From: Cytobacillus luteolus
GTDB lineage: Bacteria > Bacillota > Bacilli > Bacillales > Bacillaceae_L
DNA length: 64,000 bases
Assembly: GCF_017873715.1 (NCBI RefSeq)
Contig: NZ_JAGGKM010000001.1
Coordinates: 372,001-436,000, forward strand
Direction: 5' to 3'
Position numbers and translations under genes: made by a program. The notes under the pieces were generated by a model. That model did not search any database. It worked only from the letters and a program-made list of their open reading frames with translations, and was not told the DNA's origin. This document shows positions 8,524 to 16,426 of this stretch, piece by piece; position 1 is the first letter of the stretch, and every line of letters begins with the position of its first letter.

Positions 8524-10029
8524 GTGAGGTGGGAATTAGACTGGTTATCAAACCGAGCTCGAATTTCGCCAGATGCAACCGCTATTGTTGAGGGTGAAGC
8601 CGGAACTCGATGGACCTATGGGCAGTTAAATACTAGAGCTTTGAACCTAGCAACTTATTTAATGTCTATCGGAGTGAAAAAAGGAGATCGAATCGCATTA
8701 TTATCTCCTAACCATATAGGGTATTTTGATTTCTTTTTTGCATGTATGAAACTAGGAGCCATTTTTGTACCACTGAACTGGAGACTATCAAAAGCAGAAA
8801 TTTCGTTTATACTTACTGACTGCACACCGACAATTGTCGCAGTTCATAGTACTTTAAAAGAGCTATTGGTCATAGAAAAACTTAATCAATACTTTGAAAT
8901 CGATTCAACTGAATATGAGTCGATAACAGAAAGAAAGCAAACGGACTTTCATGAAATAACAACTGAAATAAAAGATAATGATCCTCTTGCTATTATTTAT
9001 ACAGGTGGGACGACTGGAAAACCAAAAGGAGCAGTTCTTAGTCATCAATCCATACTCTGGAATGGGCTCAATACAATTGTAAGTTGGAGCTTAAGTGAGA
9101 AGGATGTTACCTTAACTTACTTACCGATGTTCCATACCGGTGGCTTGAATGCACTATCTATACCGATTTTATTGATTGGTGGAAAAGTTGTGATCGCCAG
9201 TGACTTTGAACCATCCAAAGCGGTTGAACTCATAAATCAAGAGGGATGTACAGTAGTACTATTAGTTCCTACGATGTATCACATGATCGTAAATAGTGAA
9301 TTTTTTAAAGATGTTACGTTTCCAACAATGCATACTTTCCTATCAGGTGGTGCTCCTTGCCCATTGCCAATCTATCAAGCGTTTGAAAAAAAAGGATTAG
9401 CCTTTAAAGAAGGTTATGGTCTTACTGAAGCTGGCCCCAATAACTTCTTTATCAATCCAAACATAGCTAGATTTAGAAGAGGCTCGATTGGTAAACCGAT
9501 GATTTTTAATGAGATTAAGCTAATGGGATTTGACGGAGAAGAAGCACAGCCTGGCGAGGTAGGGGAGCTTTTGATCCGTGGGAAACATGTTTTCGAGTAT
9601 TATTGGAATAACCCTCAAGCAACTGAAGAGGCACTTATAGATGGCTGGTTGTACACAGGGGATTTAGCTAAGAAAGATGAAGAAGGTTTTCATTATATAG
9701 TGGGAAGGAAAAAAGAAATGATCATCTCGGGTGGAGAAAACATTTATCCACTTGAGGTTGAACATTGTATGAATCAGCACCCAGCTGTGAATGAAGTAGC
9801 TGTATTTTCACTACCACATCCTAAATGGGGAGAAATTGTAGCAGCCGTTGTATCCCTAAAAAGTAACCTGAAAGTTACTGTTGATGAGTTAAAAACATAC
9901 TGTAAGCAGCACTTAGGAAGCTATAAGATTCCAAAACATATTATGTTTGAGAATGAAATTCCGAAAACACATGTAGGTAAAATTGATAAAAATTCACTTC
10001 AGAAGAAGTATGAAAATATTGTTGTCTAA
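8524..10029 (+). CDS. AMP-binding acyl-CoA synthetase (class I adenylate-forming ligase)
   Basis: A 501-residue ANL-superfamily ligase that activates a carboxylic acid to acyl-AMP and then acyl-CoA. Motifs in order are YTGGTTGKPKGA (P-loop), the A5 motif GYGLTEAGP, YTGDLA with its adenosine-binding Asp, the hinge GRKKEMIISGGENIYPLEVE, and a C-terminal KTHVGKIDK containing the catalytic lysine. No membrane segment. The start is GTG at 8524 after GAGGAGAGA. It is a short, MenE/medium-chain or aryl-CoA-ligase-like form rather than FadD with its longer N-terminus. It is downstream of, and probably functionally linked to, the Liv-type importer and thiolase. The substrate is unknown. Confidence 0.9.
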   Translation: MRWELDWLSNRARISPDATAIVEGEAGTRWTYGQLNTRALNLATYLMSIGVKKGDRIALLSPNHIGYFDFFFACMKLGAIFVPLNWRLSKAEISFILTDCTPTIVAVHSTLKELLVIEKLNQYFEIDSTEYESITERKQTDFHEITTEIKDNDPLAIIYTGGTTGKPKGAVLSHQSILWNGLNTIVSWSLSEKDVTLTYLPMFHTGGLNALSIPILLIGGKVVIASDFEPSKAVELINQEGCTVVLLVPTMYHMIVNSEFFKDVTFPTMHTFLSGGAPCPLPIYQAFEKKGLAFKEGYGLTEAGPNNFFINPNIARFRRGSIGKPMIFNEIKLMGFDGEEAQPGEVGELLIRGKHVFEYYWNNPQATEEALIDGWLYTGDLAKKDEEGFHYIVGRKKEMIISGGENIYPLEVEHCMNQHPAVNEVAVFSLPHPKWGEIVAAVVSLKSNLKVTVDELKTYCKQHLGSYKIPKHIMFENEIPKTHVGKIDKNSLQKKYENIVV

Positions 10030-10057
10030 CAGGACCCAGTCGGGTCTTGTTTTTTTT
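10029..10057 (+). terminator. Rho-independent terminator after the acyl-CoA ligase
   Basis: A nine-base-pair stem (10029-10037 with 10042-10050) around a 4-nt loop, followed by a T run. It begins inside the stop codon. Confidence 0.9.
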
Positions 10058-10127
10058 CGGAAAATAAAAAGGGGTATCTAGAATTAACATAGAATACGTC
10101 AGTATCAAAGGAGTAGGGAGAGTTCAT

Positions 10128-10670
10128 ATGTTAGATTATCACTTATTACAAGGTCAACGACTTAAATTGGATAGAATGAAGGAAACGGATATTCTTGAAA
10201 TTGCTACTTGGTATGAAGATGAGGAATTCCTAAGAAATCTTGATGCAATCCCCTCCTTTCCAAAAAGGGAAACTGAAATTGAAAAATGGATAAATAACAA
10301 GCAGCATAATACATATACAATGGCGATCCGTGTAAATGACTCGAAAAAGATAATCGGGTATGTTGAATTTGATGGGATTCTTTGGAACCATCGCAATTCA
10401 TCGATGTCTATTGCTATCGGAGGAAATAACCGTGGGAATGGTTTTGGCAAGGAAGCTCTTGAGCTTGCACTAAAATTTGCATTTCACGAATTAAATCTCC
10501 ATCGAATTCAGCTTACTGTATTTGAGTATAATCATAGAGCCATATCCCTTTATGAGAAAATAGGATTTACAAAAGAAGGGTCACATCGGGAGTTTTTAGA
10601 AAGAGATGGCAGAAGGTATGATATGCATTTGTATGGACTTCTTAGGCATGAGTGGATTGGCAACCAATAA
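10128..10670 (+). CDS. GNAT family N-acetyltransferase (RimJ/RimL-like)
   Basis: A 180-residue Gcn5-related acetyltransferase. The acetyl-CoA loop is visible as IGGNNRGNGFGKEALELAL, followed by the conserved NLHRIQLTVFEYNHRAISLYEKIGFTKEG segment of the Acetyltransf_3 (RimJ/RimL) group. The start is ATG at 10128 after GGAGTAGGGAG. It is flanked by a terminator upstream and appears monocistronic. Members of this group acetylate protein N-termini, small amines or polyamines, and the target cannot be read from the sequence. Confidence 0.88.
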   Translation: MLDYHLLQGQRLKLDRMKETDILEIATWYEDEEFLRNLDAIPSFPKRETEIEKWINNKQHNTYTMAIRVNDSKKIIGYVEFDGILWNHRNSSMSIAIGGNNRGNGFGKEALELALKFAFHELNLHRIQLTVFEYNHRAISLYEKIGFTKEGSHREFLERDGRRYDMHLYGLLRHEWIGNQ

Positions 10671-10731
10671 ATTGTAAGTGTACTCGTAGTTTTCGCAACT
10701 TAGGGGAATAATACCCCTTGAGGTGGTATCC

Positions 10732-11160
10732 TTGTTAAAAAAATTTATGTTCTTTATTATGATTATTTTTCTTTCATTCTCTAATAGTTCAATTGCACAA
10801 AGCAATAAAGTTGAAATCTTTGATGTGAAACAAGAAAAGGTTATAGCAACAGTTGAAAAAACATCAGAGATACAACGAGAGGTTGAAGCCTTTTTAAAGG
10901 GTATAACTGGCGTATATAAGAAGTTGAACCCAGTTCCAACTACAGGTTTTATGGTGAAAGTACCTTTAGAGCCTTATTTAAATCTTGAGAATGAATTTAT
11001 CAAAGGTAAAATCGTTGAAGTAATCGTGGTATTTTCAATTGAAGAAAATCCATATCTAATCGTTTTTGACGCTGAAAATAACTTTTATGTTTTTACATTT
11101 GAAGCAAATACTGATTCATTTCTAGAAAAATTAAATTATAATCCAATGACCTCAAATTAG
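10732..11160 (+). CDS. Secreted hypothetical protein with N-terminal signal peptide
   Basis: About 142 residues starting at the TTG at 10732, which is preceded by GAGGTGG. A GTG at 10723 in frame is part of that site. The N-terminus LKKFMFFIMIIFLSFSNSSIAQS is a classical Sec signal peptide with probable cleavage after SIA. The mature part has regular strand/helix content and a FLKGITGVYKKLNPVPTTGFM segment, but no catalytic motif I recognise. I think it belongs to a family restricted to Bacillaceae, but I cannot give a function. No cysteine is present in the mature chain. Confidence 0.75.
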   Translation: MLKKFMFFIMIIFLSFSNSSIAQSNKVEIFDVKQEKVIATVEKTSEIQREVEAFLKGITGVYKKLNPVPTTGFMVKVPLEPYLNLENEFIKGKIVEVIVVFSIEENPYLIVFDAENNFYVFTFEANTDSFLEKLNYNPMTSN

Positions 11161-11191
11161 AGGTCTATTTTAATTTTAGGCATCTTTCTCA

Positions 11192-11256
11192 TTCAAATAA
11201 ATGTTTGAACAAATTTAAAATTTTGCATATAATATATTCAAATGATTATTTGAATA
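11192..11256 (+). promoter_or_regulatory. cadCA promoter with two CadC-type palindromic operators
   Basis: A near-consensus SigA promoter: TTGAAC (-35) at 11205-11210 and TATAAT (-10) at 11228-11233, 17 nt apart, with TGC just before the -10. One TTCAAA-n6-TTTGAA palindrome (11192-11209) covers the -35. A second, longer one (arms 11235-11243 and 11248-11256, 9 bp) covers the start-site region. Both resemble the TCAAATAnnTATTTGA operators of CadC/SmtB repressors. The arrangement predicts full occlusion of RNA polymerase until Cd/Pb/Zn binds CadC. Confidence 0.85.
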
Positions 11257-11272
11257 AAAAAGGATGATACTA

Positions 11273-11635
11273 ATGACCTCTAAAGATTCATGTGATATTT
11301 ATTGTTATGATGAGGAAAAAGTAACTCGAATTAAAGGTGAAATAAGAAGTATAGATGTTGCAAGTGTGGCTCAATTATTTAAAGCTCTTGCAGATGAAAA
11401 TCGCTCAAAAATTGCCTTCTGCCTTTGTGAAGATGAGGAATTATGTGTCTGTGATATTGCTAATATTATTGGAGCGACAGTGGCAACAACTTCACATCAC
11501 CTTCGAACACTATATAAGCAAGGGATTGTAAAGTATCGAAAAGAAGGTAAATTGGCTTTCTATTCTCTTGATGATGACCATATAAAACAGCTAGTCCTTA
11601 TCGCTTTAGCACATAAGGAAGAGGTGAAATCATGA
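11273..11635 (+). CDS. cadC: CadC, ArsR/SmtB-family metal-responsive repressor
   Basis: A 120-residue winged-helix dimeric repressor. From the ATG at 11273 (AAAAAGGA nine bases upstream; the ATG at 11264 has no room for a site), the cysteines fall at 7, 11, 58 and 60. These are exactly the four ligands of the soft-metal alpha-3N site of plasmid pI258 CadC (Cys7, Cys11, Cys58 in LCVC, Cys60). The recognition helix region is ATVATTSHHLRTLYKQGIV. It overlaps cadA by an ATGA junction and is preceded by two palindromic operators, so it very likely represses its own operon and releases on Cd(II), Pb(II), Bi(III) or Zn(II). Confidence 0.95.
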   Translation: MTSKDSCDIYCYDEEKVTRIKGEIRSIDVASVAQLFKALADENRSKIAFCLCEDEELCVCDIANIIGATVATTSHHLRTLYKQGIVKYRKEGKLAFYSLDDDHIKQLVLIALAHKEEVKS

Positions 11636-13767
11636 TGGAACAAGCAAAATCAGCCTCTTTAGACACAAAAACATATCGTGTTCAGGGATTTTCCTGAGCA
11701 GGGTGTGCTAAAACGTTCGAGTCGAACGTAAAACACCTGGATGGTGTGAAAGATGCAAAAGTAAATTTTGGTGCTTCAAAAATTACAGTAATAGGTAATA
11801 CCTCGATAAAGGCGCTTGAAAAAGCAGGTGCATTTGAAAATTTAAAGGTATTGGACGAAAAGGAACAGTTCACAAAACGGGAACCATTTTGGAAGGAAAA
11901 AGAAAATATAAAAGTATATATTGCAGCCTTATTGCTTATCGCTAGTTGGATCATCGGTGAGCGTTATCCAGAAGGTCATATTATCCCGACAATAGGCTAT
12001 GCGGCTTCAATCTTGATTGGTGGTTATTCGCTTTTTATTACTGGTTTACTAAATATTAGTCGTTTAAGATTTGACATGAAAACATTAATGACTATTGCTG
12101 TAATAGGTGCAGCATTTATTGGAGAATGGGGAGAAGGCGCAACTGTCGTTATTCTCTTTGCGATAAGTGAAGTATTAGAACGCTATTCAATGGATAAAGC
12201 ACGACAGTCTATTGAAAAGCTAATGGATATCGCTCCGAAAGAAGCACTTATCAAACGTGGAAATAATGAAATGATGGTACATGTAGACGACATACAAATT
12301 GGTGACCTTATGATTGTAAAACCTGGTCAGAAATTAGCTATGGATGGAATCGTTACAAAAGGCACATCGACCATTAATCAAGCTGCCATTACTGGTGAAA
12401 GTATGCCAGTTGCAAAAGTGATAAACGATGAGGTTTATGCAGGAACCTTAAATGAAGAAGGTCTAATTGAAGTAACAGTTACGAAAAGAGTAGAAGACAC
12501 AACATTAGCTAAAATCATCTATTTAGTAGAAGAAGCTCAGGCAGAAAGGGCACCTTCTCAAGCCTTTGTTGATAAATTTGCAAAATATTATACCCCGTTA
12601 ATTATTGTCCTTGCTTTTTTTATTGCAACAATTCCACCACTAGTTTTCAATGGGGACTGGAGTGATTGGATTTATCAAGGATTGGCAGTATTAGTTGTAG
12701 GCTGTCCGTGTGCACTTGTTGTATCAACACCAGTTGCTGTTGTAACAGCAATCGGTAATGCCGCTAGAAACGGTGTTTTAATTAAAGGTGGCGTATATTT
12801 GGAGGAAGCAGGATCTATAAAGGTCATTGCCTTTGATAAAACTGGAACTCTTACAAAAGGAATACCTGTTGTTACAGATATAGTACTATATCGTGAGAAT
12901 GAATCAGAAATATTATCAATTACTGCAGCAATCGAAAAAGGATCACAGCATCCGCTTGCTTCTGCCATTATGAAAAAGGCTGAAGAAATCGGGGGCGACT
13001 TTAACTCTGTCACTGTTGATGGGTTCAAATCGATTACGGGTAAAGGGATAAAAGCAACAATAAACAATACCATTTACTATGTAGGTAGTCCTAATCTTTT
13101 CAGGGAATTACATCAAACGATTAATAAGGAAACAGAAGAACAGATTATTGCACTTCAGTCTGAAGGAAAGACAGTTATGGTAGTTGGTACTGACCAAGAA
13201 ATATACTCATTAATTGCCGTTGCAGACGAAATTAGAGAATCTTCAAAAGAAGTTATTCGTAAGCTTCACAACTTAGGGATTGAAAAAACAGTAATGCTTA
13301 CCGGTGATAACCAGAGGACAGCTTTATCGATTGGTAAGAGCCTTGGGGTTTCAGATATTAAAGCAGAGCTCCTTCCAGAAGAAAAATTAAACTATGTTAA
13401 GGAATTACGAACTGATCACCGAAGTGTAGCTATGGTAGGTGATGGTGTAAACGATGCACCTGCTCTTGCTGCTTCAAACATCGGTGTCGCCATGGGCGGT
13501 GCTGGAACAGATACTGCATTAGAAACCGCTGATATAGCGTTGATGTCTGATGATTTAAGTAAACTGCCATATACAATTCAATTAAGTCGCAAAGCATTAC
13601 GAATTATTAAACAAAATATAACCTTCTCACTAGGGATCAAAGTATTAGCATTGCTGTTAGTTATACCAGGGTGGCTAACACTATGGATTGCAATCTTTGC
13701 TGATATGGGAGCAACCTTGCTCGTTACTTTGAATAGCTTAAGGTTATTGCGAATAAAAGAAAAGTAG
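11632..13767 (+). CDS. cadA: CadA-type Zn/Cd/Pb P1B-ATPase with an in-frame TGA at the first metal-binding Cys (candidate selenocysteine)
   Basis: Heavy-metal exporting ATPase. Read through, it is 711 residues, the normal CadA length. The ATG at 11632 overlaps the cadC stop and has GAGGTG upstream. The N-terminal HMA domain reads YRVQGFS-(TGA)-AGCAKTFE. The stop (11695-11697, codon 22) replaces the first Cys of the GFTCxxC metal site, and Cys25 is kept. Everything before and after is in frame and family-like. Core motifs are intact: TGES, the CPC transmembrane site (Cys358-Pro-Cys360), DKTGT (Asp402), a KGSQHPLA nucleotide-binding segment, [12 protein letters not shown], and the PIB-2 [16 protein letters not shown] tail. 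If TGA stops translation, a re-start at GTG 11744/11746 would give a 673-residue pump lacking the CxxC. If it is decoded as selenocysteine, the motif becomes UxxC. A simple nonsense mutation or a base error cannot be excluded. Confidence 0.85.
11695..11738 (+). promoter_or_regulatory. Candidate SECIS-like recoding element (TGA plus two-tier stem-loop)
   Basis: TGA at 11695-11697 is followed at once by a lower stem (11699-11706 with 11732-11738, one bulged G) and an internal loop. A perfect 7-bp upper stem (11713-11719 with 11723-11729) then caps a 3-nt AGT loop. The apical loop begins 22 nt after the TGA and has G in its first two positions. These values fall within the commonly used bacterial SECIS model (loop 16-37 nt downstream, G early in the loop). 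Five successive codons forming the upper stem end in G or C (ACG TTC GAG TCG AAC), against the A/T-ending habit of the gene. The structure is read directly from sequence. The function is inferred. Confidence 0.5.
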
Positions 13768-13773
13768 GATTGA

Positions 13774-13807
13774 GAGCGTTTGGGAGAAACCCAGCGCTTT
13801 TTTTTTA
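13774..13807 (+). terminator. Rho-independent terminator of the cadCA operon
   Basis: A stem with AGCG/CGCT at the base (13774-13777 with 13795-13798) and TGGG/CCCA at the top, followed by nine or more T. Confidence 0.85.
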
Positions 13808-13917
13808 CAGCTTTTCAGGCTCATCTTTAATAAACAAATTTTTCCTGTTACAAAGGTTTTTTAGAACTAACAGAGAATTATTGATAAATGATAAACACGT
13901 AACTAGGAGTGGCGAAC

Positions 13918-14724
13918 ATGGAGTTAGTATTAACAAATGATTTGGCAATAAAAATAGAGAAATCGGAAATTGATTGCTTATATTCAAGATTATCTGCAAT
14001 TCAAGCAAGAGTCGGTAATCCAATGGGGGTTAGCATAGAAAAGTTTGGGCAAGCAACAGCATTTTCAGTTAAGAATATCCCTGGTCCAGCTTTTAACACG
14101 GTTAAAGGTCTAAGTGCTGGAGATGAAGACTATATTGAGGATATTTTAAACTTTTATAAAGAAAAGGACATTCCAGTTCGCTTTGAACTACCACCTGCAC
14201 AGGTTTCAAAGGAGTTGCTATCCTATCTTTCTAAGAAAGGATTTCTGCAAACCGATTTCCATTCTTCCTTATATTCAGCACTAGATACCGAATGTGAAGA
14301 GGGTGATGAGCTTATTCATGTGCGTGAACTGGATAAGAGTGAATATGATTTATTTGGCGAATTATATATTCAAGGATTTCAAATGCCTTCATTTTTAAAG
14401 AGTGCGATAGCAGAAAACAATGAAGTACTCTATAACATTGATGGTTGGAAATTTTATTTAGCTACTTTTGAAAAAGAATCTGCAGGTATTGGAGTATTAT
14501 TTCATAAAGACGGAATTGCAACTTTAGCTGCCGCAACAACTGTCCCAGAATATAGAAACAAAGGAGTACAGACAGCTTTATTAAAGGGGCGCATAAATCA
14601 GGCCATCAGACAAAACTGTAATCTAGTTGTTGGCCAGGCACGATATGGGAGTATAAGCCAAAATAACATGGAAAGGGTAGGTCTTAAAATAGCTTATACT
14701 AAGGCAATCTGGACTATGGGATAA
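13918..14724 (+). CDS. GNAT family N-acetyltransferase
   Basis: A 268-residue protein with a C-terminal GNAT domain: a GIATLAAATTVPEYRNKGVQTALLKGRI acetyl-CoA loop (R-x-x-G-V-x-x-A version of Q/RxxGxG/A), then LVVGQARYGSISQNNMERVGLKIAYTKAIW. The N-terminal half may be a second, degenerate GNAT lobe, as in tandem-GNAT proteins, but shows no acetyl-CoA motif. The ATG at 13918 has TAGGAG eight bases upstream. A GTG at 13909 in frame lies within that site. It stands alone between two terminators. Substrate unknown. Confidence 0.82.
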   Translation: MELVLTNDLAIKIEKSEIDCLYSRLSAIQARVGNPMGVSIEKFGQATAFSVKNIPGPAFNTVKGLSAGDEDYIEDILNFYKEKDIPVRFELPPAQVSKELLSYLSKKGFLQTDFHSSLYSALDTECEEGDELIHVRELDKSEYDLFGELYIQGFQMPSFLKSAIAENNEVLYNIDGWKFYLATFEKESAGIGVLFHKDGIATLAAATTVPEYRNKGVQTALLKGRINQAIRQNCNLVVGQARYGSISQNNMERVGLKIAYTKAIWTMG

Positions 14725-14879
14725 AATACAAAATAGTACAAGTTCATCACTGATGTAAGTGGTTTATTAGAAAGACTAAAAAGGACTAGCTAAATTTATT
14801 TGGAAAAGCATTATTTAAAATTAGTATCATAATATTAAGTTGACTCAAACTTTTGCCACTATTCTATATTGATCGTTTA

Positions 14880-14907
14880 AACCCTATTTAAAATAGGGTT
14901 CTTTTTA
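14880..14907 (+). terminator. Rho-independent terminator
   Basis: A ten-base-pair stem (14880-14889 with 14891-14900) followed by CTTTTTA. The arms are nearly contiguous, so the real loop opens to AAA or AAAA. It ends the GNAT transcript. The remainder of 14725-14937 shows nothing else I can support. Confidence 0.7.
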
Positions 14908-14943
14908 TAAATTCTGATATTTATACAAAAAGGTGGGATGAAC

Positions 14944-16377
14944 GTGCCTGCGGTAGATGGACCAACTTTCTTAAAGAGAATAAGTCAGTTACGAGCAGAA
15001 GTATGGTTTGATGGTCAAAAAATTGATCAAAACATATGTGAGCATAAAGCATTTAAAGGAATTTTAAAAAGTAAAGCACGGCTATTTGACATTCAGTTAG
15101 ATAAAAAGAAACAAGGGTTTATGACATACAAGTCTCCTTTGACTAAAGACTTAGTAGGAACCTCTTTTTTACAACCTAGAACAAAAGAAGATTTAGAACT
15201 GAGAAGGCTAACAATTCAGGAGTGGGCAAAAACATCAGGAGGTATGATGGGAAGATCTCCAGATTATATGAATACAGGAATTATGGCTCTTGGTACAGCT
15301 TGGGATATTTTTCAAGATAAGTATGGTCTCAATATCAAACATTTATATGAAAATGCTAGGGAAAATGACCTTACATTTTCACACACCTTTGTTAGCCCCC
15401 AAGTGAACCGCTCTCTAGCATACTATGAAGATAGTGAGCAGCCTATATCAGCACAAGTCGTAGAGGAGAAGAGTGATGGACTAATCATAAAGGGGGCGAG
15501 ATTACTAGCAACTCAGGGTGGCATTACCGATGAGATATTAGTTTTGCCAGTGGGAGGGAAGCAAATCGATGAGCATTTTGTTTATGCCTTTTCGATTCCT
15601 AGTAATACCCCAAATTTGAAGTTTATTTGCCGTGAATCTTTTGGTTATCGTGATTCAACATTTGACCATCCCCTGGCTGCACGCTTTGAAGAGATGGATA
15701 CAATCGTTGTGTTTAACAATGTGTTTGTCCCATGGGAGCGTGTATTCCTCTATAAGAACTACGAGACTGCTTCTAAAATGTATGAAGAGACAAAATTTTA
15801 TCCATTTTTACTTCATCAGGCTGTTTCGAGGCAAGTGGTTAAAACAGAATTCCTTCTAGGAGTTGCACAGTTAATTGTTGAATCTATTGATATCAGTGGA
15901 TACCAACACGTTCAGGAAAAGGTCAGTGAAATAATCTCTGGCTATGAATCTTTAAAAGCTCTTTTGTTAGTTTCGGAGCTTCAAGCAAAAGAGGATAAAA
16001 GAGGAATAATGATTCCAGATGCGGCCCCATTGTATGCAGCAATTACCTCATTTCAAAGACTCTATCCAAGATTTATAGAAATAGTTCAGCTGTTGGGAGC
16101 AAGTGGATTGATTTCAATCCCAACTGAATGTGATTTTGACTCGGAAATTCGCCCCGACTTAGACCAGTATTTACAAGGAGCATCTTGTAATGCTCTGGAG
16201 AGAACAAAACTATTTAGGCTCGCTTGGGATGTTAGTTTAAGTGCCTTTGGAGGACGACAAACTCTATATGAAAGATTCTTTTTTGGTGACCCAGTCCGCC
16301 TAAGCACTGGATACTATAATGGCTATGAAAAAGATCATGCAATATCATTAGCTAAATCGCTACTCGATATGGATTAA
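14944..16377 (+). CDS. 4-hydroxyphenylacetate 3-monooxygenase-like flavin-dependent oxygenase (HpaB family)
   Basis: Acyl-CoA-dehydrogenase-fold, FAD/FADH2-dependent two-component monooxygenase of the HpaB/PvcC/YoaI group. It has 477 residues from the GTG at 14944, with AAGGTGG seven bases before. The ATG at 14938 is in frame but only one base from that site. Visible family segments are GRSPDYMN (start of the FAD domain), NDLTFSHTFVSPQVNRS with its substrate-side loop, GARLLATQGGITDEILVLP, the VFVPWERVF strand, and the C-terminal helical bundle with LLGASGLISIPTE and FGGRQTLYERFFFGD. The substrate is likely an aromatic acid or phenol. The flavin reductase partner (HpaC) is not adjacent and nothing in the window looks like one, so reduced flavin must come from elsewhere. 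Confidence 0.88.
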   Translation: MPAVDGPTFLKRISQLRAEVWFDGQKIDQNICEHKAFKGILKSKARLFDIQLDKKKQGFMTYKSPLTKDLVGTSFLQPRTKEDLELRRLTIQEWAKTSGGMMGRSPDYMNTGIMALGTAWDIFQDKYGLNIKHLYENARENDLTFSHTFVSPQVNRSLAYYEDSEQPISAQVVEEKSDGLIIKGARLLATQGGITDEILVLPVGGKQIDEHFVYAFSIPSNTPNLKFICRESFGYRDSTFDHPLAARFEEMDTIVVFNNVFVPWERVFLYKNYETASKMYEETKFYPFLLHQAVSRQVVKTEFLLGVAQLIVESIDISGYQHVQEKVSEIISGYESLKALLLVSELQAKEDKRGIMIPDAAPLYAAITSFQRLYPRFIEIVQLLGASGLISIPTECDFDSEIRPDLDQYLQGASCNALERTKLFRLAWDVSLSAFGGRQTLYERFFFGDPVRLSTGYYNGYEKDHAISLAKSLLDMD

Positions 16378-16385
16378 TAAACATG

Positions 16386-16422
16386 AAGAGACCTATACGA
16401 GTGATGTCGGATAGGTCTCTTG
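16386..16422. terminator. Bidirectional terminator between convergent genes
   Basis: A ten-base-pair stem (AGAGACCTAT at 16387-16396 with ATAGGTCTCT at 16411-16420) sits between the HpaB-like gene and the convergent DUF2269 gene. The T tract is poor on the plus strand, so efficiency is uncertain. Confidence 0.6.
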
Positions 16423-16426
16423 AGTA

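Noticed and set aside
11746-13767. Annotating cadA as a simple 673-residue gene starting at GTG 11746
   Set aside because: The preceding 114 nt continue the CadA reading frame perfectly apart from one TGA and contain the correct start overlapping cadC, so the short form would hide the interesting feature.
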